From contig CAZQMB010000006.1 of the NCBI GenBank assembly GCA_964594365.1, positions 1 to 64,000 on the forward strand: a stretch of DNA of 64,000 nt. Direction: 5' to 3'. The notes under the pieces are model-generated. The model had not been told where the DNA came from. It did no database searches and worked only from the letters and a program-made list of their open reading frames with translations. Of this stretch, positions 8,248 through 15,850 are shown piece after piece. The DNA is from CAIUSP01 sp964594365 (GTDB lineage: Bacteria > Actinomycetota > Thermoleophilia > Solirubrobacterales > 70-9). The position numbers and the translations under genes are program-made. Position 1 is the stretch's first letter; every line of letters starts with the position of its first letter.

Positions 8248-9812
8248 GCCTCACGTCCTTCCTGGAGTGCGTAGTCGAGTGAGTCGAGCAGGGCTTCCCA
8301 CGAGGCCTCGATGATGTTCTCCGAGACACCGATAGAGCCCCAGTCTCGCTTGCCGTCGGTCGAATCCAGCAAGACACGAGTCACCGCCCCGGTGCCCTGA
8401 TGCTCATCGAGGATCCGCACCTTGTAGTTGGTCAGCTCGACACTGGCGAGACTCGGGTACCTGTCGACGAGCGCAGCCCTCAATGCGTTGTCCAGGGCAT
8501 TGACGGGTCCGTTCCCCTCGGCCGTCACCAACGACCGCTCACCGTCGATCAGCAGTTTGATCGTGGCCTCTGTCGTTACTCCGCCGGATTCCCGACTCTC
8601 GACCAGCACCCTGAAGCTCTCGACCTGGAAGAGCGATTCGTACTCGCCGCTCTCACGACGAAGCAGGAGCTCGAACGAGCCATCGGCCGCCTCGTACTGG
8701 TAACCGCGGTGTTCCTTCTCCTTGAGCGCCCTCAGTGCCCGCGTTGCTTCCTCCTCGCTCATCTCGAGATCTGCGGCCTCTGCGGCCTCCAGAACGGTGC
8801 CACGGCCAGAGAGCTCTGATACCAATGCCTCGCGCCTGTTACCGATGGTGGCCGGCTCGACGTGCTCGAAGGTCCGGGCATCAGCCCGGACCCCGGCGAC
8901 GTGCATTCCCCCTTTATGCGCAAATGCGTTCCGGCCGACATACGGCTGGTCCGGGTCCGGGGTGCGGTTGAGCAGCTCGTCGACGAAATGCGCGGTAGCG
9001 GTGAGATTCGCCATTTGATCCTCGGTCACTACGTCGTACCCCATCTTCAACTGCAGGGCCGGAAGGATGGAGGTCAGATTGGCATTTCCCGTCCTCTCTC
9101 CGATGCCGTTGATAGTTCCCTGTACGAGGCGGGCCCCGGCATCCACGGCGGCAAGCGAATCGGCGACCGCACACTCAGCGTCGTTGTGCGTGTGGATACC
9201 TACCACCGCCGAGCCCGCGAATCTGTCGGCAACCACGGAGGTCGCTTCGGCCACGGTCGCGGGCAGGCTTGCACCGTTCGTATCGCAGAGGGTCACGCAC
9301 TCAGCCCCTGCCTCGATGGCGACCTCGAGACAGTTCAGCGCATATTCCCTGTCCGATAGGAAGCCGTCGAAGAAGTGCTCGGCGTCATAGATCACCCTCT
9401 TTCCTGCATCGACCAAGTAGCGGACCGACTCGGCGATCATCTCGAGGTTCTCTTCCCGGCTCACCTTCGTCACCTTCTCGAGATGCAGGTCCCACGTCTT
9501 GCCCACGAGGGTAGTCGCAGGAGCGAAGGTGGCAGCCAACAGCTGGAGGGTCTCATCGTCCTGGGCCTCGATGCCACGACGTCTGGTCATCCCGAATGAA
9601 GTGATGACAGCGGTCTTCAGATCCTCCTGCTCGAGCCTCTCGAACAACTCGATCTCCTTGGGGTTGGAGCCAGGGAATCCCGCCTCGATGAATGCAACTC
9701 CGAGGTCGTCCAGAGCGTGTACCACGCGGATCTTCTCCTCGACCGAGAGGGACATGCCCTGCCCCTGCATTCCGTCCCTCAGTGTCGTGTCGTAAAGCTG
9801 AACCTGTTCCAT
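8244..9812 (-). CDS. cimA: (R)-citramalate synthase
   Basis: It condenses pyruvate and acetyl-CoA to citramalate, the entry to threonine-independent isoleucine synthesis. The 522-aa product has the HMGL-like TIM barrel with YDTTLRDGMQGQG at residues 7-19, the metal-binding HTHND motif, and a C-terminal regulatory LeuA-type domain. It resembles CimA (GxGMSLSVEEK, FIEAGFPGSNPK) rather than the LeuA also present in this window. A strong Shine-Dalgarno AAGGAGG precedes the ATG. LeuCD and LeuB encoded nearby would convert citramalate to 2-ketobutyrate. It heads an operon with the aminotransferase and argH. Confidence 0.9.
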   Translation of the reverse strand: MEQVQLYDTTLRDGMQGQGMSLSVEEKIRVVHALDDLGVAFIEAGFPGSNPKEIELFERLEQEDLKTAVITSFGMTRRRGIEAQDDETLQLLAATFAPATTLVGKTWDLHLEKVTKVSREENLEMIAESVRYLVDAGKRVIYDAEHFFDGFLSDREYALNCLEVAIEAGAECVTLCDTNGASLPATVAEATSVVADRFAGSAVVGIHTHNDAECAVADSLAAVDAGARLVQGTINGIGERTGNANLTSILPALQLKMGYDVVTEDQMANLTATAHFVDELLNRTPDPDQPYVGRNAFAHKGGMHVAGVRADARTFEHVEPATIGNRREALVSELSGRGTVLEAAEAADLEMSEEEATRALRALKEKEHRGYQYEAADGSFELLLRRESGEYESLFQVESFRVLVESRESGGVTTEATIKLLIDGERSLVTAEGNGPVNALDNALRAALVDRYPSLASVELTNYKVRILDEHQGTGAVTRVLLDSTDGKRDWGSIGVSENIIEASWEALLDSLDYALQEGREA

Positions 9813-9844
9813 TGCTTCCCTCCTTGAATCGAGACTTTTCCGGA

Positions 9845-9885
9845 CCCGCCTTCTCCGGCGGGTGAAGGCGGCAGCGGCTGCTGCC
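9845..9885 (-). promoter_or_regulatory. Mutually exclusive hairpins upstream of cimA
   Basis: The ilvE-cimA spacer (132 nt) can form an 8-bp stem (9846-9853 with 9864-9871) or a 6-bp stem (9845-9850 with 9857-9862), but not both. A third stem (9870-9875 with 9880-9885) borders them. This resembles an attenuator, but no T-run follows and no convincing regulatory peptide is visible. Confidence 0.4.
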
Positions 9886-9944
9886 AGCCGCGTGCCCTCA
9901 GGCGAACGCGGCCCCGGTAATTCGCTCGATTCGGCGCAAACAGG

Positions 9945-10964
9945 TCACTGGCTCTCCACGATACGCGGTTTCGGCTCGCCGACTTCCTCGGCTTGCACCT
10001 GATCGGGACGAGGCTCGGGCGGGGCGGGCGCGGTCGGCTCTCCGACCAGGTCGAGCCAAGAACCGTACTCAGGCGCACGACCGTACAGAGCGTCTTCGAA
10101 CCTCTCCTGCAGAGAACGGGTGATCTCCCCCGGCTCCCCGAGATCATGCTGGTCGACGGAGCGCACAGGCACCATCTCGGCCGCGGTGCCGGTCAGGAAG
10201 ACTTCGTCAGCCTGATAGAGCTCGCCCCTCGCAATATCCCTGACCACGACCTCGTAGCCCAAGTCCTTCGCGATGGTCATGATCGAGCGGCGACTTATTC
10301 CGTCGAGGATGGATGCGACGGACGGCGGCGTAGCCACCTCACCGTCTCGAACCACGAAGATATTCTCCCCGGACCCTTCGCACACCATCCCGCGCTCATC
10401 GAGGAGTATCGCCTCGTCGTAGCCGGAGTCCGCGGCTTCGGTCTTTGCGAGGATCGAATTCAGGTACTGACCGGAGGCTTTGGCCTGGGGGATCAAGCTC
10501 AGGGGGGAGATCCGCCGCCAGGATGAGACCTTGGCCTTGATTCCGACCTTCTTGCCTTCCTCTCCGAGGTAGGCGCCCCAGGGCCAGACGGCGATCGTAA
10601 CGTCGACCTCGGCATGACTGGCGTAGAGCCCCATCTCGCCGTATCCCCGGAAGACGAGCGGCCGGATGTAGCAGGAGCGCAGGCCGTTACGCCTGATCAG
10701 CTCACGAGTGGATTCCGCGAGCTCGTCGACCGAATACGGAATCTTCATGTAGTAGAGCTCCGCCGAGCGCTCGAGGCGCTCGAGGTGCTCCTGGTGCCTG
10801 AATACGGCAGGGCCCTGGTCGCCGTCGTAACACCTGATGCCCTCGAAGACACCCGTTCCGTAGTGGAGAGCATGGCTCAGGACGTGCACCTTGGCGTCCT
10901 GCCAGGGCACGAATTCGCCGTTCATCCAGATCCACTCGAGTTCTTCTATTCCTGAGGCAGCCAT
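9945..10964 (-). CDS. ilvE: Branched-chain amino acid aminotransferase
   Basis: It performs the final transamination giving leucine, isoleucine and valine. The 339-aa fold-type IV PLP enzyme has the cofactor lysine at K162 in QAKASGQYLNS, the HYGTGVFEGIR motif near residue 34, and the EGSGENIF loop. A proline- and glutamate-rich tail of about 40 residues after the catalytic domain is unusual. The ATG at 10964 is preceded by a possible promoter (TTCACT, 18 bp, CATACT). It lies between leuB and cimA on the same strand. Confidence 0.95.
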   Translation of the reverse strand: MAASGIEELEWIWMNGEFVPWQDAKVHVLSHALHYGTGVFEGIRCYDGDQGPAVFRHQEHLERLERSAELYYMKIPYSVDELAESTRELIRRNGLRSCYIRPLVFRGYGEMGLYASHAEVDVTIAVWPWGAYLGEEGKKVGIKAKVSSWRRISPLSLIPQAKASGQYLNSILAKTEAADSGYDEAILLDERGMVCEGSGENIFVVRDGEVATPPSVASILDGISRRSIMTIAKDLGYEVVVRDIARGELYQADEVFLTGTAAEMVPVRSVDQHDLGEPGEITRSLQERFEDALYGRAPEYGSWLDLVGEPTAPAPPEPRPDQVQAEEVGEPKPRIVESQ

Positions 10965-11012
10965 ACCCGTCTGAGTATGCCTGATGAACGGTCGGCCAGT
11001 GAACGACGGCGG

Positions 11013-12080
11013 TCAGACGATCCGCGAGATGACTTCGCGGGTCATCTCGTCGGTACCAACCGCGCGCTCTCCGTCGGACCCGGTAGCGAGGTCCGGAGTG
11101 CGGAAACCTGCGTCGAGAGTCTCCTCCACCGCCGATTCGATCTGATCAGCTTCCTTGCTCTGCTCGAACCCGAAACGAAGCATCAGAGAGACCGACAGGA
11201 AGGTCGCCAGTGGATTCGCCTGACCTGTGCCAGCGATGTCGGGGGCAGAGCCGTGTACGGGTTCGAACAGTCCTGGACCGTCTGCCCCGAGGCTGGCCGA
11301 AGGCAACATTCCGAGCGACCCGGTCAGCATGGCTGCCTCATCGCTGAGGATGTCTCCGAACAGGTTCTCGGTCAGGATCACGTCGAAGTCGGTCGGACGG
11401 GAGACCAACTGCATGGCGGTGTTATCGACCAGGAGGTGCTCCACCTCGATGTCGGGCGCCTCCGCAGCCAGACGCGAGACGGTCTCACGCCAGAGTCGGG
11501 AGGTCTCGAGGACGTTCGCCTTGTCGACGGATGTAACCCGCGGCTTCGGCTTGCCCTCGCGGTAGCGAGCTGACTCGAAGGCGATCCGGGTGATCCGCTC
11601 GATCTCCTCGACGGTATAGGCGCACTCGTCGAAGGCCCTGTCTCCGCTTCGCCCGGTCTCGCCGAAGTAGATACCGCCGGTCAGTTCGCGTACCACCAGC
11701 AGATCGGTGCCCTCTATGCGATCTCGCTTCAGGGGACTGGCGTCGAGGAGGGCCTTGAACGGCCGCACGGGCCTGAGGTTGGCGAAGAGACCCAGTCCGC
11801 TCCTCAGCCCGAGTAAGCCCTGCTCCGGTCTCGGGGCGTCAGGATCGGTGGTGTCCCACTTGGGACCACCCACCGCACAGAGCAGCACCGCGTCCGACTC
11901 CCTGCACTGCTCCAGCGTTTCGTCGGTCAGCGCGGTTCCGCTTTCGTCGATCGAGATTCCGCCGATCAAGCCCTCGGAGATCTCGTACTCGCCGATGACA
12001 TCGAGAAGACTCCTGGCCGCAGCGGCGATCTCGGGACCGATCCCGTCACCAGGCAACAAGGTGATCGAAGGCGCCGACAT
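11013..12080 (-). CDS. leuB: 3-isopropylmalate dehydrogenase
   Basis: It oxidises and decarboxylates 3-isopropylmalate in leucine synthesis, and probably the methylmalate intermediate of the citramalate route. The 355-aa product has the isocitrate/isopropylmalate dehydrogenase features LPGDGIGPE (near residue 8), the RELTGGIYFGE motif, and the Mg2+-binding segment ENLFGDILSDEAA. Its ATG overlaps the leuD stop as TGATG, so the leuA-leuC-leuD-leuB genes form one coupled operon. Confidence 0.97.
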   Translation of the reverse strand: MSAPSITLLPGDGIGPEIAAAARSLLDVIGEYEISEGLIGGISIDESGTALTDETLEQCRESDAVLLCAVGGPKWDTTDPDAPRPEQGLLGLRSGLGLFANLRPVRPFKALLDASPLKRDRIEGTDLLVVRELTGGIYFGETGRSGDRAFDECAYTVEEIERITRIAFESARYREGKPKPRVTSVDKANVLETSRLWRETVSRLAAEAPDIEVEHLLVDNTAMQLVSRPTDFDVILTENLFGDILSDEAAMLTGSLGMLPSASLGADGPGLFEPVHGSAPDIAGTGQANPLATFLSVSLMLRFGFEQSKEADQIESAVEETLDAGFRTPDLATGSDGERAVGTDEMTREVISRIV

Positions 12081-12643
12081 CAGAGTGCGAGCGTGTCGGG
12101 GCCGCGATCGGCCGCGCCCGTAGCCTCGAATGCGTCGATTCGCTCTGCCCGCTGGAGGGTATGGGCCACGTCATCGAGCCCGTTGCTGAGGCGATGTTTG
12201 ATCTCCTCGTCGATCGCGAAGGTGAACACACCCTCCTCGCAACTGACCGTCTCATCGTCGAGCTCGATGACAGCCCGGCCCGAGGAAGCGACCAGCTTGC
12301 ACTTCTCCTCGTCGAGGATGATCGGAAGCAGCCCGTTCTTCGTGCAGTTGGAATAGAAGATGTCGGAGAACGACGGGGCGATGATCGCCCTGAACCCGTA
12401 GTCATAGAGCCCCCAGACCGCATGCTCTCGGGAGGAACCGGAGCCGAAGTTCCTTCCGGCCACGAGTATCGGGTGCGCCTCGAGTTCGATCTCACCATCC
12501 TTGAACCAGTCGTAGAAGAGGAACTCGCCGTAACCCGTGCGTTCGACCCGCTTGAGGAACTGCTTGGGCATGATCTGGTCGGTATCGACGTCGGCGCGAT
12601 CGAGAACCGCGACCTGCCCCTCGATGCGATCGATGGCCTCCAT
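12080..12643 (-). CDS. leuD: 3-isopropylmalate dehydratase small subunit
   Basis: This is the swivel subunit that completes the LeuCD aconitase-type isomerase. The 187-aa product begins MEAIDRIEGQVAVLDRADVD and contains the conserved DTDQIMPKQF, GRNFGSGSSREHA and NCTKNGLLPI segments. The ATG at 12643 is chosen because the family begins there and it overlaps the leuC stop by one base (TGATG); the frame runs further upstream inside leuC but shows no homology there. Confidence 0.96.
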   Translation of the reverse strand: MEAIDRIEGQVAVLDRADVDTDQIMPKQFLKRVERTGYGEFLFYDWFKDGEIELEAHPILVAGRNFGSGSSREHAVWGLYDYGFRAIIAPSFSDIFYSNCTKNGLLPIILDEEKCKLVASSGRAVIELDDETVSCEEGVFTFAIDEEIKHRLSNGLDDVAHTLQRAERIDAFEATGAADRGPDTLAL

Positions 12644-14028
12644 CAGGACCAATCCCTTATGTCGACGAAGGTGCCCTCCACCGCAGCGGCCGCAGCCATG
12701 CTCGGACTGACCAGATGGGTCCGCCCGAGTCTGCCTTGCCGTCCCTCGAAGTTCCGATTGGAGGTGGAGGCGCAACGCTCTCCCGGCTGCAGGATGTCTG
12801 GATTCATGCCCAGGCAGGCAGAGCAACCCGATTCGCGCCACTCGAAGCCCGCGGATCTGAATATCTCGTCCAGACCCTCTTCCTCGGCCTTCGCCTTGAC
12901 CTGTTGTGAACCAGGTACGACCATCCCCTTCAGCGTCGGAGCGATCTTCCTTCCCTCCACCACCGATGCCGCCTCCCTCAGATCGGAGATCCGCGAGTTG
13001 GTGCAGGAACCGATGAAGACGCGGTCGAGGCTGACTTCGGTCAGCGGAGTTCCGGCCTTCAGGTCCATGTAGGCCAGAGCTCGTGCCGCGGCCTCCTGAT
13101 CAGCGGGCGAGTCGAATTGAGCGGGGTCCGGTACCTCGGAGGTGACCTCCGCCACCATGCCCGGTGTGGTTCCCCAAGTGACCATGGGGGCGATATCGGG
13201 CGCCTCGATCACCTCCTCGCGGTCGAAGGACGCCCCCTCGTCGGTGGCCAGTGCGAGCCACTCCGTCGCCGCGGCCTCGAAGTCTCGAGGGGCAGCGGGA
13301 CGCCCACGGACGAACTCGACCGTGACCTCATCCGGAGAGATCATCCCGGCCTTGCCCCCTCCCTCGATCGTCATGTTGCAGATCGTCATGCGGTTCTCCA
13401 TCGAGAGGCCCCTGATCGCTTCACCCGCGAACTCGACTGCGTAGCCCTGCATGCCGGATGTACCGAGCCTCCCGATCGTTGCGAGGATCAGGTCCTTCGC
13501 CGTCACACCGGAGCTCAGGGTCCCTGAGTAATCGATCCGCAAGGTCTGGGGACGACGCTGCACCAGGGTCTGAGTGGCGAGCACGTGCTCTACCTCAGAG
13601 GTGCCGATACCGAATGCAAGCGCTCCGAAAGCGCCATGGGTGGAGGTGTGAGAGTCTCCACAGACGATGGTCATACCCGGCTGTGTCACCCCGAGCTCGG
13701 GTCCGATCACGTGGACGATCCCCCGACGCTCCGAACCGAGGCTGTAGAGGGGAATCCCGAACTCCTCACAGTTCCGCTCCAGCGCTTCGACCTGCTCCCG
13801 TGAGAGGTGGTCGGCGATCATCGCCGCGGTCGGAGTCCCATCGGTGGGAACGTTGTGGTCTGCCGTGGCAAGCGTCCGATCCGGGCGCCGCACGTCTCTA
13901 CCGGCGAGACGGAGACCGTCGAATGCCTGAGGAGAGGTCACCTCATGGACGAGATGGAGATCTATGTAGATGAGATCCGCATCTACCTCGTGCGACTCCC
14001 AGATCTTCTCGAAGAGTGTCTTCGGCAT
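12643..14028 (-). CDS. leuC: 3-isopropylmalate dehydratase large subunit
   Basis: This is the [4Fe-4S] aconitase-family subunit that isomerises 2- to 3-isopropylmalate. The 461-aa product has the cluster ligands as GSCTNSR and as CSACLGMNPD near the C-terminus, plus VCGDSHTSTHGAFGALAFGIG. It starts 15 nt after leuA and overlaps leuD by one base. The HLVHEVTSPQAF start is typical of LeuC. Confidence 0.97.
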   Translation of the reverse strand: MPKTLFEKIWESHEVDADLIYIDLHLVHEVTSPQAFDGLRLAGRDVRRPDRTLATADHNVPTDGTPTAAMIADHLSREQVEALERNCEEFGIPLYSLGSERRGIVHVIGPELGVTQPGMTIVCGDSHTSTHGAFGALAFGIGTSEVEHVLATQTLVQRRPQTLRIDYSGTLSSGVTAKDLILATIGRLGTSGMQGYAVEFAGEAIRGLSMENRMTICNMTIEGGGKAGMISPDEVTVEFVRGRPAAPRDFEAAATEWLALATDEGASFDREEVIEAPDIAPMVTWGTTPGMVAEVTSEVPDPAQFDSPADQEAAARALAYMDLKAGTPLTEVSLDRVFIGSCTNSRISDLREAASVVEGRKIAPTLKGMVVPGSQQVKAKAEEEGLDEIFRSAGFEWRESGCSACLGMNPDILQPGERCASTSNRNFEGRQGRLGRTHLVSPSMAAAAAVEGTFVDIRDWS

Positions 14029-14043
14029 GAGCTGATTATGGCC

Positions 14044-15654
14044 TCAGGGGCCCGGGGAGCGCTCTCCGGCGGCCTCTGCCGTAGCTTCTTCGGCCTCGCG
14101 CACAGCAGCACCTTCGAGGGCGTTCGAGAGCGCACGGACGTATGCCCTCGCAGACGCCTCGAGGATGTCCGTCGCGACTCCCTGGCCCGTCGCGAGTACT
14201 CCGTTTGCGCGGAGAACCACCGTCACCTCGCCCAGTGCATCCGTCCCTTCTGTGACCGCCTCGACGGCGTAGCGCCTCAACTCCGCCTCGACTCCCACCG
14301 CATCCTTGATCGCGATGAAGATCGCGTCGACCGGCCCATCGCCAGTCGCCTCGGCAGAAGTCGTCACACCGGAGGGGAGCTTGACCGCAACCCTGGCCAG
14401 GGGAGGCTTGTCGCTGCCGGCCTCGATCTCGAACGACTCCAGGACATATCGCTCGGTCTGCTCGCGCATCTCGTCGGAGACGATCGCCTCCAGATCGAGT
14501 GCGGAAACCTGCTTCTTCTTGTCTGCAAGCTCTTTGAACCTCTTGAAGGCCTGGTTGAGAGCCTCCCCCTCGACTCTGAACCCGAGCTGCTCGAGCGCAT
14601 CCTGAAGCGCATGTCTTCCCGAATGTTTCCCGAGGAAGATCGTGTTCGACTCGTGGCCCACCTCGGTGGCGTCCATGATCTCGTAGGTCGAACGCTCCTT
14701 GAGCACGCCATCCTGATGGATTCCGGACTCGTGGGCGAACGCGTTCCTCCCCACTACCGCCTTGTTGGGAGGCACCTGATAGCCAGTCAGGCGTGACACC
14801 AGACGGCTGGTTCGAGCCAGCTCCCTGGTGTCGAGCGTCGTGTCGAGCCCGTGTACGTCCCGCCTAGTCCTCAGCAGCATCACGATCTCTTCGAGCGAGC
14901 AGTTACCTGCCCTCTCGCCGATTCCGTTGACAGCGCACTCGACCTGCCGCGCACCTGCGAGCAAGCCGGCATAGGAGTTCGCAACCGCCAGCCCGAGATC
15001 GTCATGACAATGGACCGAGACCGTCACCTCGGCGAGTCCGGGGACCAGTTCATAGAGCCTCGTGATGTAGGCGCCGTATTCCTCAGGTGTCGTGTAGCCG
15101 ACGGTATCGGGGATGTTCACGACCGTCGCTCCCTCCTCGACCGCGATGGCGCAGACCTCCGCGGTGAACTCCACATCTGCTCTCGTTGCATCCATGGGAG
15201 AGAACTCGACGTCGTCACACAGAGAGCGGGCCAACGCAACAGCAGCGCGAGCTTGACCCTTCACGTCGTCACGGGTTGCCTGAAGCTGATGTTCGATGTG
15301 GATGTCCGAAGTCGAGATGAAGGTGTGGATGCGCGGTCGGGCGGCCTCCTTCACCGCTCCCCACGCTGCATCGATGTCGGCCTTGTGCGTACGAGCGAGA
15401 CCACAGACGGTGGGGCCCTCTACTCCCCTCGCAATGGCCTGGACGGCCTCGAAGTCACCCGGAGAAGTGATCGGGAATCCAGCTTCGATCACGTCCACAC
15501 CGAGTCGCGCGAGTTGTGTTGCGATCTCGACCTTTTCCTGCGTATTCAGAGAGATGCCAGGCGACTGCTCACCATCACGCAAGGTCGTGTCGAAAATACT
15601 CACGCGAGGGCTCTCTGCCGGCTGCTGCCCCCCGCTGCGTTCATTCTCAGTCAT
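14044..15654 (-). CDS. leuA: 2-isopropylmalate synthase
   Basis: It commits 2-ketoisovalerate and acetyl-CoA to leucine. The 536-aa product has FDTTLRDGEQSPG near residue 21, the metal ligands in VHCHDDLGLAVAN, and the C-terminal leucine-binding regulatory domain (about 400-520), the usual architecture of the 500-550 aa class. The ATG at 15654 has the Shine-Dalgarno AAGGAG 7 nt upstream. That site is complementary to the Leu codons of an upstream leader peptide, so translation is probably leucine-regulated. Confidence 0.97.
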   Translation of the reverse strand: MTENERSGGQQPAESPRVSIFDTTLRDGEQSPGISLNTQEKVEIATQLARLGVDVIEAGFPITSPGDFEAVQAIARGVEGPTVCGLARTHKADIDAAWGAVKEAARPRIHTFISTSDIHIEHQLQATRDDVKGQARAAVALARSLCDDVEFSPMDATRADVEFTAEVCAIAVEEGATVVNIPDTVGYTTPEEYGAYITRLYELVPGLAEVTVSVHCHDDLGLAVANSYAGLLAGARQVECAVNGIGERAGNCSLEEIVMLLRTRRDVHGLDTTLDTRELARTSRLVSRLTGYQVPPNKAVVGRNAFAHESGIHQDGVLKERSTYEIMDATEVGHESNTIFLGKHSGRHALQDALEQLGFRVEGEALNQAFKRFKELADKKKQVSALDLEAIVSDEMREQTERYVLESFEIEAGSDKPPLARVAVKLPSGVTTSAEATGDGPVDAIFIAIKDAVGVEAELRRYAVEAVTEGTDALGEVTVVLRANGVLATGQGVATDILEASARAYVRALSNALEGAAVREAEEATAEAAGERSPGP

Positions 15655-15661
15655 CTCGTTG

Positions 15662-15670
15662 CTCCTTCTC
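15662..15670 (-). promoter_or_regulatory. leuA ribosome-binding site, complementary to leader Leu codons
   Basis: The minus strand reads GAGAAGGAG, 7 nt before the leuA ATG. It is the perfect reverse complement of CTCCTTCTC within the leader peptide (15744-15752). Pairing would hide the whole Shine-Dalgarno; a ribosome stalled on the Leu codons would expose it. Confidence 0.65.
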
Positions 15671-15722
15671 TGATCAAGTGCGATTACCTCGTTGTCCTTG
15701 CGGCTGTCGCGCCGCCCAGCGG

Positions 15723-15785
15723 TTATTCCCCCCGGAGGGGGAGGAGAAGGAGAAGCGCCAGGCTGTTACCGACCGAACCAGTCAT
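15723..15785 (-). CDS. Leucine-rich leader peptide of the leuA operon
   Basis: This is a 20-residue ORF, ATG at 15785 and TAA at 15723-15725, ending SLALLLLLPLRGE. Seven of its residues are leucine, clustered in a run of CTT/CTC codons, as expected of an amino-acid-sensing attenuator peptide. The ATG is 7 nt after a TACCCT -10 box, so it should be leaderless. The Leu codons pair perfectly (9 nt) with the leuA Shine-Dalgarno, and a local CCCCC-TCC-GGGGG hairpin (15729-15741) overlaps the end of the peptide. Leader peptides upstream of leuA are known in Actinobacteria; the exact mechanism here is inferred. Confidence 0.85.
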   Translation of the reverse strand: MTGSVGNSLALLLLLPLRGE

Positions 15786-15792
15786 CGAGTTC

Positions 15793-15798
15793 AGGGTA
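15793..15798 (-). promoter_or_regulatory. -10 box TACCCT for the leuA leader transcript
   Basis: TACCCT ends 7 nt before the leader-peptide ATG. The same hexamer and spacing recur before the small gene at 60776. No clear -35 box is visible. Confidence 0.6.
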
Positions 15799-15850
15799 GC
15801 GAACGTCGGCTCGGTACTCGACGAATGGGCGTGACGCAGACGATCTTGCG

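Noticed and set aside
12644..12841. Upstream extension of leuD inside leuC
   Set aside because: The extension has no LeuD homology, and the ATG at 12643 overlaps the leuC stop as in the other genes of the operon.
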